This document shows positions 24,252 through 32,581 of a DNA stretch of 64,000 nt, piece by piece. The notes below the pieces were generated by a model. It was given only the letters and a program-made list of their open reading frames with translations. It did no database searches and had not been told where the DNA came from. The position numbers and the translations under genes are program-made. This stretch comes from DATBLE01 sp963837265 (GTDB lineage: Bacteria > Actinomycetota > Thermoleophilia > Gaiellales > Gaiellaceae). How positions within the stretch are numbered: position 1 is the stretch's first letter; each line of letters opens with the position of its first letter. Where the stretch lies: the NCBI GenBank assembly GCA_963837265.1, contig CAWIMQ010000008.1, positions 62,001 to 126,000 of the forward strand. The letters are read 5' to 3'.

Positions 24252-25121
24252 GTGACGGGCGACGGTCGGGCGCCGGCAGTCCAGGCACGCCGCGGTCTCG
24301 GCCGCGGTCTCGAAGTGCTGATCGGCGGGGCCTTGCAGTCGGAGCTGTCCCAGCTCCCGGTCGAGGCTGTCCATCCGAATCCGCGGCAACCGCGAAAGAG
24401 GCATGACGCCGAGGCCGCGCAGGGTCTCGCCGACTCCGTCCGGGCGCAGGGCGTGGTGCAGCCGGTGGTCGTGCGCCGGCGGGCAGCGGGCGGCTTCGAG
24501 CTGATCGCCGGCGAGCGTCGCTGGCGGGCGGCGCGCACGGCGGGCCTGCCGACCGTGCCGGCGGTCGTCCGCGAGGCGGACGACCGCGACTCGCTTCTGC
24601 TCGCCCTGGTGGAGAACGTCGCGCGCGAGCAGCTCTCCCCGGTCGAGGAAGCCCGGGCGTGCGCGGTGCTGATCGACGAGTTCGAGCTCTCACTCGGCGA
24701 CGTCGCGGAGCGGGTCGGCCGCTCCAAGCCGGCCGTGTCGAACAGGATGCGGTTGCTCGAGCTCTCCGACGACGTGCTCGCCATGGTCGAGCGGGGCGAG
24801 CTGTCGGAGGGGCACGCGCGTGCGGTGCTCGCGGTGCCCGACCAGGAGGGCCGCCGCCGCCTCGCCCGCGAGATCCTCAAGACCGGGATGTCGGTGCGGG
24901 CGGCCGAACAGAAGGCGCGCTGGGCGGGAGCGAGGCAGAAGCCTCGCCGCCAGGCACCGACGGTCGATCCCGCGCTGGCCGCGCGCGTCCGGAAGGCGGC
25001 GGAAGGCGTCACCGGCCTTCCCGTCCGCCTCGCCCGCGGCCGCCTCGAGGTGCTCTTCACGGACGAGTACGAGCTCGCCGAGCTGGCCGAGGCCCTCGAG
25101 CGGCATGCAGCGACGCCGTAA
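24252..25121 (+). CDS. parB: Chromosome-partitioning protein ParB
   Basis: 289 aa. N-terminal ParA-activating segment (RRGLGRGLEVLIGG), CTP-binding domain with GERRWRAA and ENVAREQLSPVEEA, a helix-turn-helix (SLGDVAERVGRSKPAVSNR) and a C-terminal dimer domain. Spreads as a CTP clamp from parS sites. I found no credible parS site in the window, so the centromere may lie outside it. GTG chosen; a TTG about 20 nt upstream would overlap parA. Confidence 0.95.
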   Translation: MTGDGRAPAVQARRGLGRGLEVLIGGALQSELSQLPVEAVHPNPRQPRKRHDAEAAQGLADSVRAQGVVQPVVVRRRAAGGFELIAGERRWRAARTAGLPTVPAVVREADDRDSLLLALVENVAREQLSPVEEARACAVLIDEFELSLGDVAERVGRSKPAVSNRMRLLELSDDVLAMVERGELSEGHARAVLAVPDQEGRRRLAREILKTGMSVRAAEQKARWAGARQKPRRQAPTVDPALAARVRKAAEGVTGLPVRLARGRLEVLFTDEYELAELAEALERHAATP

Positions 25122-25158
25122 CCGGGCGGCCGCCGAAACCCGCCGAGGGGCCGGTGCA

Positions 25159-25232
25159 TGGGCGATCGTGGATTCGAACCACGGACCTCCGCCTTATCAG
25201 AGCGGCGCTCTAACCGACTGAGCTAATCGCCC
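25159..25232 (-). tRNA. tRNA-Ile (GAT anticodon)
   Basis: 74-nt cloverleaf on the minus strand: acceptor GGGCGAT/ATCGCCC, D-arm with AGCTCAGTCGGTTAGAGC, anticodon loop CTGATAA, T-arm GGTTCGAATCC. Discriminator A; CCA is not encoded. Convergent with parB. Confidence 0.97.
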
Positions 25233-25346
25233 GCGACGCGGAAGTGTAGCCATGGCCCGCCTTCGTCGCCGCGGCCGGCATGGCGGACGCGGCACACGCC
25301 GGCTTGCCGTGGGCACGCCTGGAGGGAAGGGGGCTCATGGGGGAAA

Positions 25347-25534
25347 CCGGACGTGTCCGCGTGGGCGGTGTCCCAGGGACAGTCCCTGGAACGGAACGCG
25401 CACGTCTCTTCCACAGGACGGACTCGACGCGTCCGTCCCGGCGGGGCACCGCGCATGTGACATCGCTGGGCCGGACGTGTCGGCCTCTGAGGCGCGCAGC
25501 CGCCTCCTCCGGGGCGAGCGTGTTCACGTAGATC
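25347..25534 (-). repeat. 188-bp dispersed repeat, copy B (inverted relative to copy A)
   Basis: Reverse complement of the 10398-10585 repeat, about 89% identical and ungapped. It encodes the same IYVNTLAPEEAAARLRG tail as the galT-like gene, with only synonymous changes in those 17 codons, but the TGA stop is CGA here. It abuts the 3' end of the LLM pseudogene. Includes palindrome CCAGGGACAGTCCCTGG at 25373-25389. The remaining gap up to tRNA-Ile (25233-25346) shows no feature. Confidence 0.9.
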
Positions 25535-25538
25535 TAGG

Positions 25539-26067
25539 TCAGGCGAGCTGTTGCAGCTGCGGGAGGGCGTCCGCGGCCACCGTCTCCGCGCCCGCCTCGG
25601 CGCTGCCGCCGGTGACGTAGACGACGAACTCCGTGAAGCCGCTCGCCGCGTACGGCTCCGCGCGGGCGACCAGGCCGGCCACGTCTCCGCCGAAACCGAG
25701 CTGAACCGAGCGGCGCACCGCTGCGGGATCGCGCCCGACCGCGTCGCAGTGCTCGTCGAGGAGGCGCGACAGGCGGATCGCCTCCTCCGGCTCCTGTTCC
25801 GGGAGATTCCAGACGTCGGCGTGCTGCGCGACCACGCGCAGCGTCTTCCTCTGCACCGGCTTCGGGTTGGCGATCGCATCCGTCAGGCGGTAGCAGCGTC
25901 CAGGCCTCGAGCACGTCGCCGGTCGTGTCGGCGCGAATCGAGGCGAAATGGTCGAAGTTCCAGCAGTGGTCGAAGCCTGCCTCGTCGGCGATCCGCCACA
26001 CGGCGTGCAGCTCGTCGACGGTCGTGAACTGGGGCGCCAGCTTCAGGCCCACGCGGAGAGCGGCCAT
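25539..26067 (-). pseudogene. LLM-class (F420-dependent type) oxidoreductase, internally deleted and frameshifted
   Basis: The first 60 codons are a clear luciferase-like N-terminus (VGLKLAPQFTTVDELHAVWR, then DHCWNFDHF). The frame then runs into nonsense, while another frame carries the family's C-terminal part: DAIANPKPVQRKTLRVVAQH, ADVWNLPE and SVQLGFGGDVAGLV. The junction is near 25885-25895 at the TGG-ACG-CTG-C codons. Roughly 150-200 central residues of a normal 300-aa protein are missing, so a deletion of about 500 bp that also shifted frame is the simplest history. No function expected. Confidence 0.8.
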
Positions 26068-26088
26068 GCGCCGCAGGCTACCGTCCGG

Positions 26089-26850
26089 TCAGACGCTCGG
26101 GAAGCCGGCGGTGGTGAGCACCTGTTCGTCGGCGAGGATCGTCATCGCCTCGTAGCCGCGGAGCCGTGCGGTCCACGCCGGTCCCTCGATCCCCATCGCG
26201 AATGCGGTGGTGGCATAGGCGTCCGCGGTGGCGAGGTCGGGCCCGGTGACCGTGACCGAGAGCACGCCCCGGGGCGGCCGGCGAGCGTGCGGGTCGATCA
26301 CGTGCCGGCCGCGCTCGTAGGCGCCCGAGGTGGCGACGGCGAGGTCGGTGCCTTCGACGACCGCCGCGACAGCCCCGCGGTCGAGGGGGTGCTGGATGCC
26401 GACCCGCCAGCAGCGCTCCGGAACCGCCCGGCCGCGAAGGCGAATGTCGCCGCCGGCGTTGATCGCGAAGTGTCGGATCCCCGCTCGCTCGAGGATCGCC
26501 GCCGCTTCGTCGACCGACCAGCCCTTGACGAGCCCGGACGGGTCGAGCGTTCCACCGGCACATGCGTCGAACCAGCCGTCCGTTTCGGCGTGGAGCTCCT
26601 CGCAGCGGGCGAGGACGATCCGCACGCGCTCGTGGGCGTCGGCCTGGGCGAGCTCGCCGCGCCCGATCCGGCTGATCTCGCTGTCCGCCTTGAACGTGCT
26701 GAACACCGTGTCCACCCACCGAAGCCAGTCGAATGCGGCGTCGGCGTCCTCCGGTCCGGCTCCGGCGTCGCGCACGTCGAGGTAGACGGTCATTCCCATC
26801 ACCTCCTCGACCCGGCGGAAGCCGGGGACGGAGACGCCCGCCGGGGTCAT
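26089..26850 (-). CDS. apbE: FAD:protein FMN transferase (ApbE family)
   Basis: 253 aa. Attaches FMN covalently to a Thr/Ser of target proteins using FAD. Motifs: DPSGLVKGWSVDEAA, INAGGDIRLRG, HVIDPHARRP and TADAYATTAFAMG, all typical of ApbE. No signal peptide or lipobox is seen, so it may act before export or be anchored by another partner. Overlaps the FMN-binding gene by 4 nt (ATGA), whose product carries the target motif. Confidence 0.92.
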   Translation of the reverse strand: MTPAGVSVPGFRRVEEVMGMTVYLDVRDAGAGPEDADAAFDWLRWVDTVFSTFKADSEISRIGRGELAQADAHERVRIVLARCEELHAETDGWFDACAGGTLDPSGLVKGWSVDEAAAILERAGIRHFAINAGGDIRLRGRAVPERCWRVGIQHPLDRGAVAAVVEGTDLAVATSGAYERGRHVIDPHARRPPRGVLSVTVTGPDLATADAYATTAFAMGIEGPAWTARLRGYEAMTILADEQVLTTAGFPSV

Positions 26851-27254
26851 GCCTTCAGCGCCTTCAGGATCGCCGCCTGCAGGGACTCGGCGAACGCGTA
26901 GCTGGTCGCCGTCGCGCCCGAGACGAGCTGGATGTTCGTGCTCTGGGCACGCAGCGCCTCCATGCGCAGGATCGGGATCGCCTGCTCGTTGATGAACACG
27001 GACCGCCGCGTGTGGTCGGGGTACGTCGCGGCCAGGTTCGTCATCCGTCGTGTCACCTTCCGCTTGCCCTTCACGATCGCCGTGGTCTTCCGGACGGTGA
27101 TCGTCACCTGGACGACGCCCCAGCGGTCCGCCTGTGCGGCCGAGCCGACGAACCGGCGCGTGACCACGCTCTTCTTCGGCGGCGCCGCCCAGGCGTTCAC
27201 CGCCGGCACCGCGATCGTGACGGCGCTCAGGACAGCGACTGCTCTTCGACGCAT
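26847..27254 (-). CDS. Exported FMN-binding domain protein (flavinylation target)
   Basis: 135 aa. Signal peptide (AVAVLSAVTIAVPAVNAWA) followed by an FMN_bind domain whose end has the acceptor motif SGATATSYAF; the second Thr is the expected phosphoester-FMN site. Located between a ferric-reductase-like gene and apbE. The product should shuttle electrons outside the membrane. Confidence 0.88.
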   Translation of the reverse strand: MRRRAVAVLSAVTIAVPAVNAWAAPPKKSVVTRRFVGSAAQADRWGVVQVTITVRKTTAIVKGKRKVTRRMTNLAATYPDHTRRSVFINEQAIPILRMEALRAQSTNIQLVSGATATSYAFAESLQAAILKALKA

Positions 27255-27270
27255 CGAATCCCCCTTTCGC

Positions 27271-28683
27271 TCAGAGCGCGAACCGCTCGACGTGGACGTG
27301 GCGGCGGGGAACGTGGAGCCGCCGGACCGTCTGCTCGATCGCGGCCGTCATGGCCGGGGGGCCGCAGAGAAAGATCTCCCGGTCACGCACGTCCGGCACG
27401 AGCTCGAGCAGGTGCTCCGGGGAGAGCAGCCGCTCGCCGCCCGGTGCGGCGTGGTCGCCGACGACATAGTGGAGCGCGCCGCCGCGCTCCTCCGCCAGCC
27501 GCTCGAGCTCGCCCCGCAGTACCAGGTCCTCCGCGGCGACGACGCGGTAGACCAGCGCGACGTCGCCGCGGAGATCCTCCAGCAGGGCGCGGAGGGGTGT
27601 GATCCCGATGCCGCCCGCGATCAGGAGGGTCCGCGCCCGCCGCTGGGCGGCGGCGGTGAAGACGCCGAACGGTCCCTCCGTCACCACCCGTGTCCCGGGC
27701 GCGACCGAGCGCATCCGTGCGGTGTGGTCGCCGAGCGCCTTGACAGTGATCCGCAGCGACCTGCCGTCGGGCGCTTCGGACAACGAGAAGGGATGCGCCG
27801 TCCACCATTGGTCGCCGGTCAGGAACCGCCAGAGGAAGAACTGTCCGGCCTGGGCGCGCAGCCGGGCGAGGTTGCGACCCGTGATCCGGAACGAGACCAC
27901 GCCGGGCCCCTCCACGGCCACCTCGGCGACCCGGAGACGGTAGCGGAGCGCGTTTCCGAGCGGCACGACGAGGCGGAAGGCGACGATCAGAGCAAGCGTG
28001 GCGACGTAGAGCCCCCGCCAGTAGGCGTCCACGGCGGGGCGGAGGACGAGCTCGTTCCCGGTCGGGATCTGGTGGAACCACGCGAGGGCGATTCCGGCGT
28101 AGGCGGCGAGGTGCACCGCATACCAGGCCTCGTACGGCAGCCGTCGCCGGACGATCACCACGGACGAGACCACCACGCCGGCGAGCAGGCCGGTCCCGAC
28201 CCACGCCGTGACCATCCCCGGATAGGCGGTCGTCATCGTGCTCACCTCGCCCGGGATCGAGAGCCTGTCGAGCGCGGCGTAGCCGATCACGATCGCGACC
28301 ACGTGCGCGGCGACGAGATAGAGGCAGGCGTGCCCGTTTCGCCGGTGCCACACGGCCAGCCGGTCGAAGCCGGCGAGCCGCTCGATCCACGGGATACGGG
28401 CGAGCAGCACCACCTCGACGAGTGCCGAGTACGCGGCGAGCAGCCCTGTGATCCGGCCGGCGCTGGTGAACGCGTCGCCGGTCGTGTGCACGGCGGAGAC
28501 CCCGCCGCCGCCCAGCCAGAGCCAGGTGATCGCACCGGCGTTCCCGCCCAGCACGGCCCACGAGGCGGCGGCCACCGCCGCCCGGCTCGCGCCGCGCCGC
28601 AGGAGGCGTGGTCGTGCGGCGAGCGCCGGCAACGCCGGCGATGCGTTCAGCTCGCTCACGCCGACAGGGTGGCCGCGGTGCAT
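27271..28683 (-). CDS. Ferric-reductase-like membrane flavocytochrome with ferredoxin-NADP reductase-type C-terminal domain
   Basis: 470 aa. About six membrane helices in residues 25-220 with paired His (WHRRNGHACLYLVAAHVV, and AVHLAAYAGIALAWFH) able to bind two b haems, then FAD-binding (HPFSLSE) and NAD-binding (IAGGIGITPLRALL, FLCGPPAM) domains. Passes electrons from cytosolic NAD(P)H across the membrane. With the FMN-binding protein and ApbE downstream (16-nt gap) it forms the known extracytosolic electron-transfer set. Start ambiguous: ATG at 28683 or GTG at 28659; neither has a good SD. The leader has a tandem CTCCTCTCATG repeat. Confidence 0.88.
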   Translation of the reverse strand: MHRGHPVGVSELNASPALPALAARPRLLRRGASRAAVAAASWAVLGGNAGAITWLWLGGGGVSAVHTTGDAFTSAGRITGLLAAYSALVEVVLLARIPWIERLAGFDRLAVWHRRNGHACLYLVAAHVVAIVIGYAALDRLSIPGEVSTMTTAYPGMVTAWVGTGLLAGVVVSSVVIVRRRLPYEAWYAVHLAAYAGIALAWFHQIPTGNELVLRPAVDAYWRGLYVATLALIVAFRLVVPLGNALRYRLRVAEVAVEGPGVVSFRITGRNLARLRAQAGQFFLWRFLTGDQWWTAHPFSLSEAPDGRSLRITVKALGDHTARMRSVAPGTRVVTEGPFGVFTAAAQRRARTLLIAGGIGITPLRALLEDLRGDVALVYRVVAAEDLVLRGELERLAEERGGALHYVVGDHAAPGGERLLSPEHLLELVPDVRDREIFLCGPPAMTAAIEQTVRRLHVPRRHVHVERFAL

Positions 28684-28775
28684 GAGAGGAGCATGAGAGG
28701 AGGGGAGCGGCCGTCCACGGGGACCGCGTTCCCGGCGGGAGGGCTTGGCTAAGATCAGGGTCGAGGCCCGGGTCG

Positions 28776-29273
28776 ATGCAGGAGATGCACATCTACGGCG
28801 TCAGCTTCGACATCGTCGGCAAGCAGCCGATCGTGCTGCTCAAGACCGCCGAGGGGAACAAGTTCCTGCCGATCTGGATCGGCCACCAGGAGGCGGCGGC
28901 GATCCTGATGAAGCTCCAGGGCACCACGACGCCGCGACCGATGACCCACGACCTCGTCACCGCGATGCTCGCCGAGCTCGAGGCGCGCGTCATCAAGATC
29001 ACGGTCACGGAGCTCCGCGACAGCACGTTCTACGCGAGCATCACCATCCAGCAGGACGGGTCCGAGATCGAGGTGGACTCGCGCCCTTCCGACGCGATCG
29101 CGCTCGCCGTCCGCGCCGAGGCGCCGATCTTCGCCGACGACCGGGTGATCGAGGAGTCGGCGATCGAGTTCGAGGGCGAGGAGGTGAACGAGGAGGAGAT
29201 CGTGGACGAGTTCCGCAAGTTCCTCGACCACGTCACTCCGGACGAGTTCGCCGTCGACGACGGCGACGAGTGA
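28776..29273 (+). CDS. Bifunctional nuclease family protein (DUF151/BFN)
   Basis: 165 aa. The N-terminal two-thirds matches the BFN domain: LPIWIGHQEAAAIL, TPRPMTHDL, VDSRPSDAIALAVR. Members of this family have RNase/DNase activity in plants and are widespread in actinobacteria, where the role is unclear. Strongly acidic C-terminus. TAAGAT at 28750-28755 is a possible -10. Confidence 0.9.
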   Translation: MQEMHIYGVSFDIVGKQPIVLLKTAEGNKFLPIWIGHQEAAAILMKLQGTTTPRPMTHDLVTAMLAELEARVIKITVTELRDSTFYASITIQQDGSEIEVDSRPSDAIALAVRAEAPIFADDRVIEESAIEFEGEEVNEEEIVDEFRKFLDHVTPDEFAVDDGDE

Positions 29274-29293
29274 CGCCGAGGAAGCCGGCGGTG

Positions 29294-29581
29294 CTAGCCG
29301 GGCGGACGCGAGACCTCACGCTTCGTGAGGTCGAGGATCGTCTCGAAGAGCTCGCGGAGCCCTTCCCCCGACAGCGGCCCGGTGTTGGCGCGGGTCAGGT
29401 ACCGGAGCATCCACTCCTCCCGCTCCGGGTCGACGAAACCCATCCCTCGCGACTCCTTGTAGGCCTTGATCGCGGCCACGAGACGCAGCCGGCGGTTGAC
29501 CGCGTCGACGATCGACCGGTCGGTGTCCGAGATCTGCTCGCGGAACTGGCGGAGGACGGGGTCGTCGGGCGGCGCGCTCAT
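29294..29581 (-). CDS. Chorismate mutase, AroQ type
   Basis: 95 aa all-helical protein converting chorismate to prephenate for Phe/Tyr synthesis. Recognisable features are RSIVDAVNRRLRLVAAIKAYK (Arg and Lys of the active site), DPEREEWML and the C-terminal LFETILDLTKRE. ATG at 29581 overlaps the upstream stop (ATGA), so it is coupled to the PrcB-like gene. It lacks any fused dehydratase or DAHP synthase. Confidence 0.87.
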   Translation of the reverse strand: MSAPPDDPVLRQFREQISDTDRSIVDAVNRRLRLVAAIKAYKESRGMGFVDPEREEWMLRYLTRANTGPLSGEGLRELFETILDLTKREVSRPPG

Positions 29582-30051
29582 CGGCCTTGCCACTGTACGT
29601 ACACGTGCTTTCCGGTCGCCGGGATGGTGATCAGCCGGTAGGGCGAGGTCAGACGGGGCCGGCCGGGGCCCGCGACCGTCGGCGTCACCTCACGCGCAAG
29701 GACGCGGACGTCTGCCCGGCGCTCGGTCACCCGGAGGACGACGACGCCGTAGCCGGTGCTCGACCGTGGTCCGGCCGCGACCAGGACGAGTCGCCGGTGG
29801 GCGAAGTCGAACGCAGGCGCCGCCGGCGTCCTCCGGGGAAAGGTGCGGGCGAGGTAGCGGACGAGCTGGTCCCGCTTCCAGAAGGTGCGGGTGACCGGCC
29901 TCGGCCAGAGGACGGGCCCCATCCGGGCGGTCACGTCCTCCCAGGCGAGCGGCCGCGCTCCGCCCGGCTGTACGACCTGCGTCCACACGGCGCCGCCCGC
30001 GATCGCAAGCAGTGCTGCGGCTACTACCCCGGCACCGGCCGCATGTCTCAT
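29578..30051 (-). CDS. Exported protein with PrcB-like C-terminal domain, function unknown
   Basis: 157 aa. Signal peptide or anchor at residues 5-25, then a single small domain. The pattern STGYGVVVLRVTERRADVRV followed by PYRLITIPATGKHVYVQW fits the PrcB C-terminal family of secreted proteins that support extracellular proteases. No protease is adjacent. Precedes chorismate mutase with a 4-nt overlap. Family call by eye only. Confidence 0.6.
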   Translation of the reverse strand: MRHAAGAGVVAAALLAIAGGAVWTQVVQPGGARPLAWEDVTARMGPVLWPRPVTRTFWKRDQLVRYLARTFPRRTPAAPAFDFAHRRLVLVAAGPRSSTGYGVVVLRVTERRADVRVLAREVTPTVAGPGRPRLTSPYRLITIPATGKHVYVQWQGR

Positions 30052-30064
30052 GCTGCGACCCGGT

Positions 30065-30100
30065 TAGGCAAACGACCACGCTTCTTCGGTCGTTTGCCTA
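30065..30100 (-). terminator. Hairpin at the L,D-transpeptidase stop codon
   Basis: Perfect 13-bp arms 30065-30077 and 30088-30100 (core TAGGCAAACGACC) with a 10-nt loop. The stem includes the transpeptidase TAG stop. No U-tract. Same position relative to the stop as the gyrB hairpin. Confidence 0.6.
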
Positions 30101-31237
30101 GTAGACGTAGACGGTCTCGCCGTAGGGCTCGGTCGAGAACAGCCTGTAGATCACGAAGTCGGGGACGCGAACGCACCCGTGTGAGGCGGGGTAGGGCGGC
30201 ACCGACGGGTTGCCGTGGATCGCGTATCCGCCGGTGAAGTACATCGGGTCGAGCAGCACGCCCAGCGGGCTTCGGTCATAGCCCGTCACCTTCCGGTAGA
30301 TCGCGAACCGTCCCTCCGGCGTGTAGTAGCCCGCGATCCCGGCGGTCGAGACCGGCGAGATCAACGCGATCTCCGAGTCGCGAACCACGTACAGCACCTG
30401 ATGGGTCTTGTCGACCTCGAGGTGGTCGGCCGGCTGCACGTACTGGGGCCTCGGCAGGCGGGGATCCTGGAGGCGGGCCCAGAACGCCGCGTCGACGGCA
30501 CCCGTGCGCTCGAGGCCCTGCACCTTCTGGAAGGCGTACACGCTCTCGACGAGGTCGCTCGAGAAGGTCGAGGCGAGCGACGGCACGGCGTAGTGGAGTG
30601 CCGCCAGCCGCCTTGCGACCTCGGTCACGGCCGCGCTCGTCGTGCCCGCCGAGAGGCTCGGCGGCCGCAGCGTCGCCGTCAGCTCGCGGCTGACCGGGTC
30701 GTAGCCGCGCCGCGGAAGCGCCGTCACCCGCACGTCGAGCGCTCCGATCTCCTCCGTCCCGAGGGCGACGCGGGCCGCCCCGGCGAAGTTGCGCTCGAAG
30801 TCCACACGCCCACCGCGGACCACCTGGACGTGGAGCCGTCCGGCGGAGGCCGGCTCGAGCCGCGCGGCGAGTCGCAACGGCGCGCCGGCGACCCGGCTGC
30901 CGACGAGCCTCGTCTCCAGGTGCGGCCTGATCCGGACGGTCACGTCCGGGGACCTGGCGTGCGGCGAGGACACGTGGAACGGCCCGGGGCTTGCGAGCCG
31001 CACCCGGATCACGAAGCTGCCGTCACCGCGGAGCCGGGTCGCGGCGACCCGAGTCGTGCCGCGAAGGAGGCGGATCTCCGCGCCGCGGGCGGCCGGGCGC
31101 ATCCGGCCTGCGAAGTCGACCCTGTGCAGATAGGTGGTCGCCCGCGGCGCCTTCAACGTCAGGACCGGCCCCGCGGCGGAAGCGGCGCTCCCTGGCCACG
31201 CCAGCGCGATACCGGTCACGAGGAGGGCGCGACGCAC
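30098..31237 (-). CDS. Exported L,D-transpeptidase (YkuD domain) with peptidoglycan-binding domain
   Basis: 379 aa. Signal peptide (residues 1-22), two beta-rich Ig-like modules, a PG_binding_1 helix bundle (VTEVARRLAALHYAV ... SVYAFQKVQGLERTGAVD) and a C-terminal YkuD domain with the catalytic HGNPSVPPYPASHGCVRVP (His, Ser, His, Cys). Forms 3-3 crosslinks in peptidoglycan or attaches proteins. The wall-binding domain plus Ig modules position the catalytic domain away from the membrane. Confidence 0.93.
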   Translation of the reverse strand: MRRALLVTGIALAWPGSAASAAGPVLTLKAPRATTYLHRVDFAGRMRPAARGAEIRLLRGTTRVAATRLRGDGSFVIRVRLASPGPFHVSSPHARSPDVTVRIRPHLETRLVGSRVAGAPLRLAARLEPASAGRLHVQVVRGGRVDFERNFAGAARVALGTEEIGALDVRVTALPRRGYDPVSRELTATLRPPSLSAGTTSAAVTEVARRLAALHYAVPSLASTFSSDLVESVYAFQKVQGLERTGAVDAAFWARLQDPRLPRPQYVQPADHLEVDKTHQVLYVVRDSEIALISPVSTAGIAGYYTPEGRFAIYRKVTGYDRSPLGVLLDPMYFTGGYAIHGNPSVPPYPASHGCVRVPDFVIYRLFSTEPYGETVYVY

Positions 31238-31295
31238 CGTGACAAGGATAGAGCCCTCTTGCGACGGATGTGCCCGTTAGCAGCGATTTCACCGG

Positions 31296-31952
31296 TCAGG
31301 TCGTCACGGAGACGATCAGCGCGACCGCGTTGAAGGCGGCGTGGACGACCATTCCCGGGAAGACGCTGTTCGCCCGCGCCCGCAGGAAGGCGAGGCCGGC
31401 GCCGAACACGATCAGGACGGGCAACCCCTCCACGAGACCGTGGGCGAGCCCGAACGCGATGCCGATCCAGAGTGCGGCCGCCGTCCGGCCGACCGGAGCG
31501 AGCAGCGAGTAGCCGAGGCCGCGGAACGTGAGCTCCTCGACCGCCGGGGCAACGGCGACGAAGACGACGAAATTGACCACGAACGGGGTGGCGCGGTGGG
31601 GGTCCCAGTGCGTCGGCGTGAGCCCCTGCTCGCGGCCGGGGTCGCTGTACGTGGAGACGAGCGCGCTCGTTCCGTAGACCGCGAGGAAGACGAGGAACGC
31701 GGTGCCGAGAATGCGGCCGTAGCCGGCCGGCCTCCGCAACGCGAGCAGGTGCCAGCTCGGTCTCGCGATCGCGAGCACGATCGCGAGGATGACCGCGTAC
31801 TGCACGATGCCCGAGACGGCCGTCGAGTACCGGTAGGCGACGTCGCTCGGAGGCGTGCCGCCAGCCGCCCGGCTCGCGTAGCCGAGCAATGCCAGGACCG
31901 AGACGAGCGCCGTCCAGGCGGTCAGCCTGCTCCGGTCGAGCCCGGTGGTCAC
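31296..31952 (-). CDS. CPBP-family intramembrane metalloprotease (CAAX protease/Abi type)
   Basis: 218 aa with about six membrane helices. Motif 1 is EELTFRG, motif 2 is FGLAHG and motif 3 is VHAAFNAV, giving the glutamate and histidine metal ligands. The substrates of bacterial members are mostly unknown. GTG start overlaps the HAD gene stop. End of a four-gene minus-strand unit with a glycosyltransferase, a binding lipoprotein and a HAD phosphatase. Confidence 0.87.
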   Translation of the reverse strand: MTTGLDRSRLTAWTALVSVLALLGYASRAAGGTPPSDVAYRYSTAVSGIVQYAVILAIVLAIARPSWHLLALRRPAGYGRILGTAFLVFLAVYGTSALVSTYSDPGREQGLTPTHWDPHRATPFVVNFVVFVAVAPAVEELTFRGLGYSLLAPVGRTAAALWIGIAFGLAHGLVEGLPVLIVFGAGLAFLRARANSVFPGMVVHAAFNAVALIVSVTT

Positions 31953-32581
31953 GTCCGGCTCTCGAGGACGTTCACGAGCGGCGCCCGCGTGAAGCGCATC
32001 CCGGCGGCGAGCGCTCCGGCCTCGTCTGCGTCCTCGTCGCCCACGTGCAGTGCCCGCTCGGGGCCGACGCCGAGCCGTGCGAGCGCGAGCCGGAAGACGG
32101 CGGGGTCGGGCTTCGGCGCGCCCGCCTCGGCGGTGGTGACGATCGTGGAGAAGAGGGAGGCGGCGCCGAGCAGCTCGAGGTGCTCGTGCAACCCGATGTC
32201 CCAGTTGGAGACGACCGCGAGGTCGATCCCGCGGCCGCGGAGGCCGGCGACGACCTCGATCGACCCCGGTTCGAGCTCGAAGACGATGGACGACATGAAG
32301 TCGTCGACGAACGATCCCGGCTCGAGGCTCACGTGCGCGTCCTCGAGGAAGACCCGGGTGCAGTCGTGGCGCAACGCCGCCAGGCTCTCGGGGTCGCGGC
32401 CGAGGACCGCGCGCGGCCCGTAGTAGGCGACCTCGGCCGAGAACGCCGCGCGGACCGACACCGCGCCCCGCTCGAAGCCGTGCTTCCGCAGGGCTTCGAC
32501 GAGCGGCGGCACCGGGTCGGCCAGCCGCAGGAGCGTGCCGTAGCCGTCGATCGTGACGGCGTCGAGCTCAGCGAGTCGCAT
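31949..32581 (-). CDS. HAD-superfamily hydrolase
   Basis: 210 aa. Motif I DGYGTLL (the first Asp as nucleophile), motif II VVSNWD, motif III Lys in AGAPKPDPAVF, motif IV HVGDEDADEAGA. Resembles REG-2-like or HDHD3-type phosphatases. ATG at 32581 overlaps the previous gene by 13 nt. Substrate unknown. Confidence 0.87.
   Translation of the reverse strand: MRLAELDAVTIDGYGTLLRLADPVPPLVEALRKHGFERGAVSVRAAFSAEVAYYGPRAVLGRDPESLAALRHDCTRVFLEDAHVSLEPGSFVDDFMSSIVFELEPGSIEVVAGLRGRGIDLAVVSNWDIGLHEHLELLGAASLFSTIVTTAEAGAPKPDPAVFRLALARLGVGPERALHVGDEDADEAGALAAGMRFTRAPLVNVLESRT

Noticed and set aside
25210..25527. Open frame continuing from the repeated galT tail near tRNA-Ile
   Set aside because: It is open only because the galT stop is mutated in repeat copy B, and it runs into the tRNA. 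No independent protein signature after the first 17 codons.
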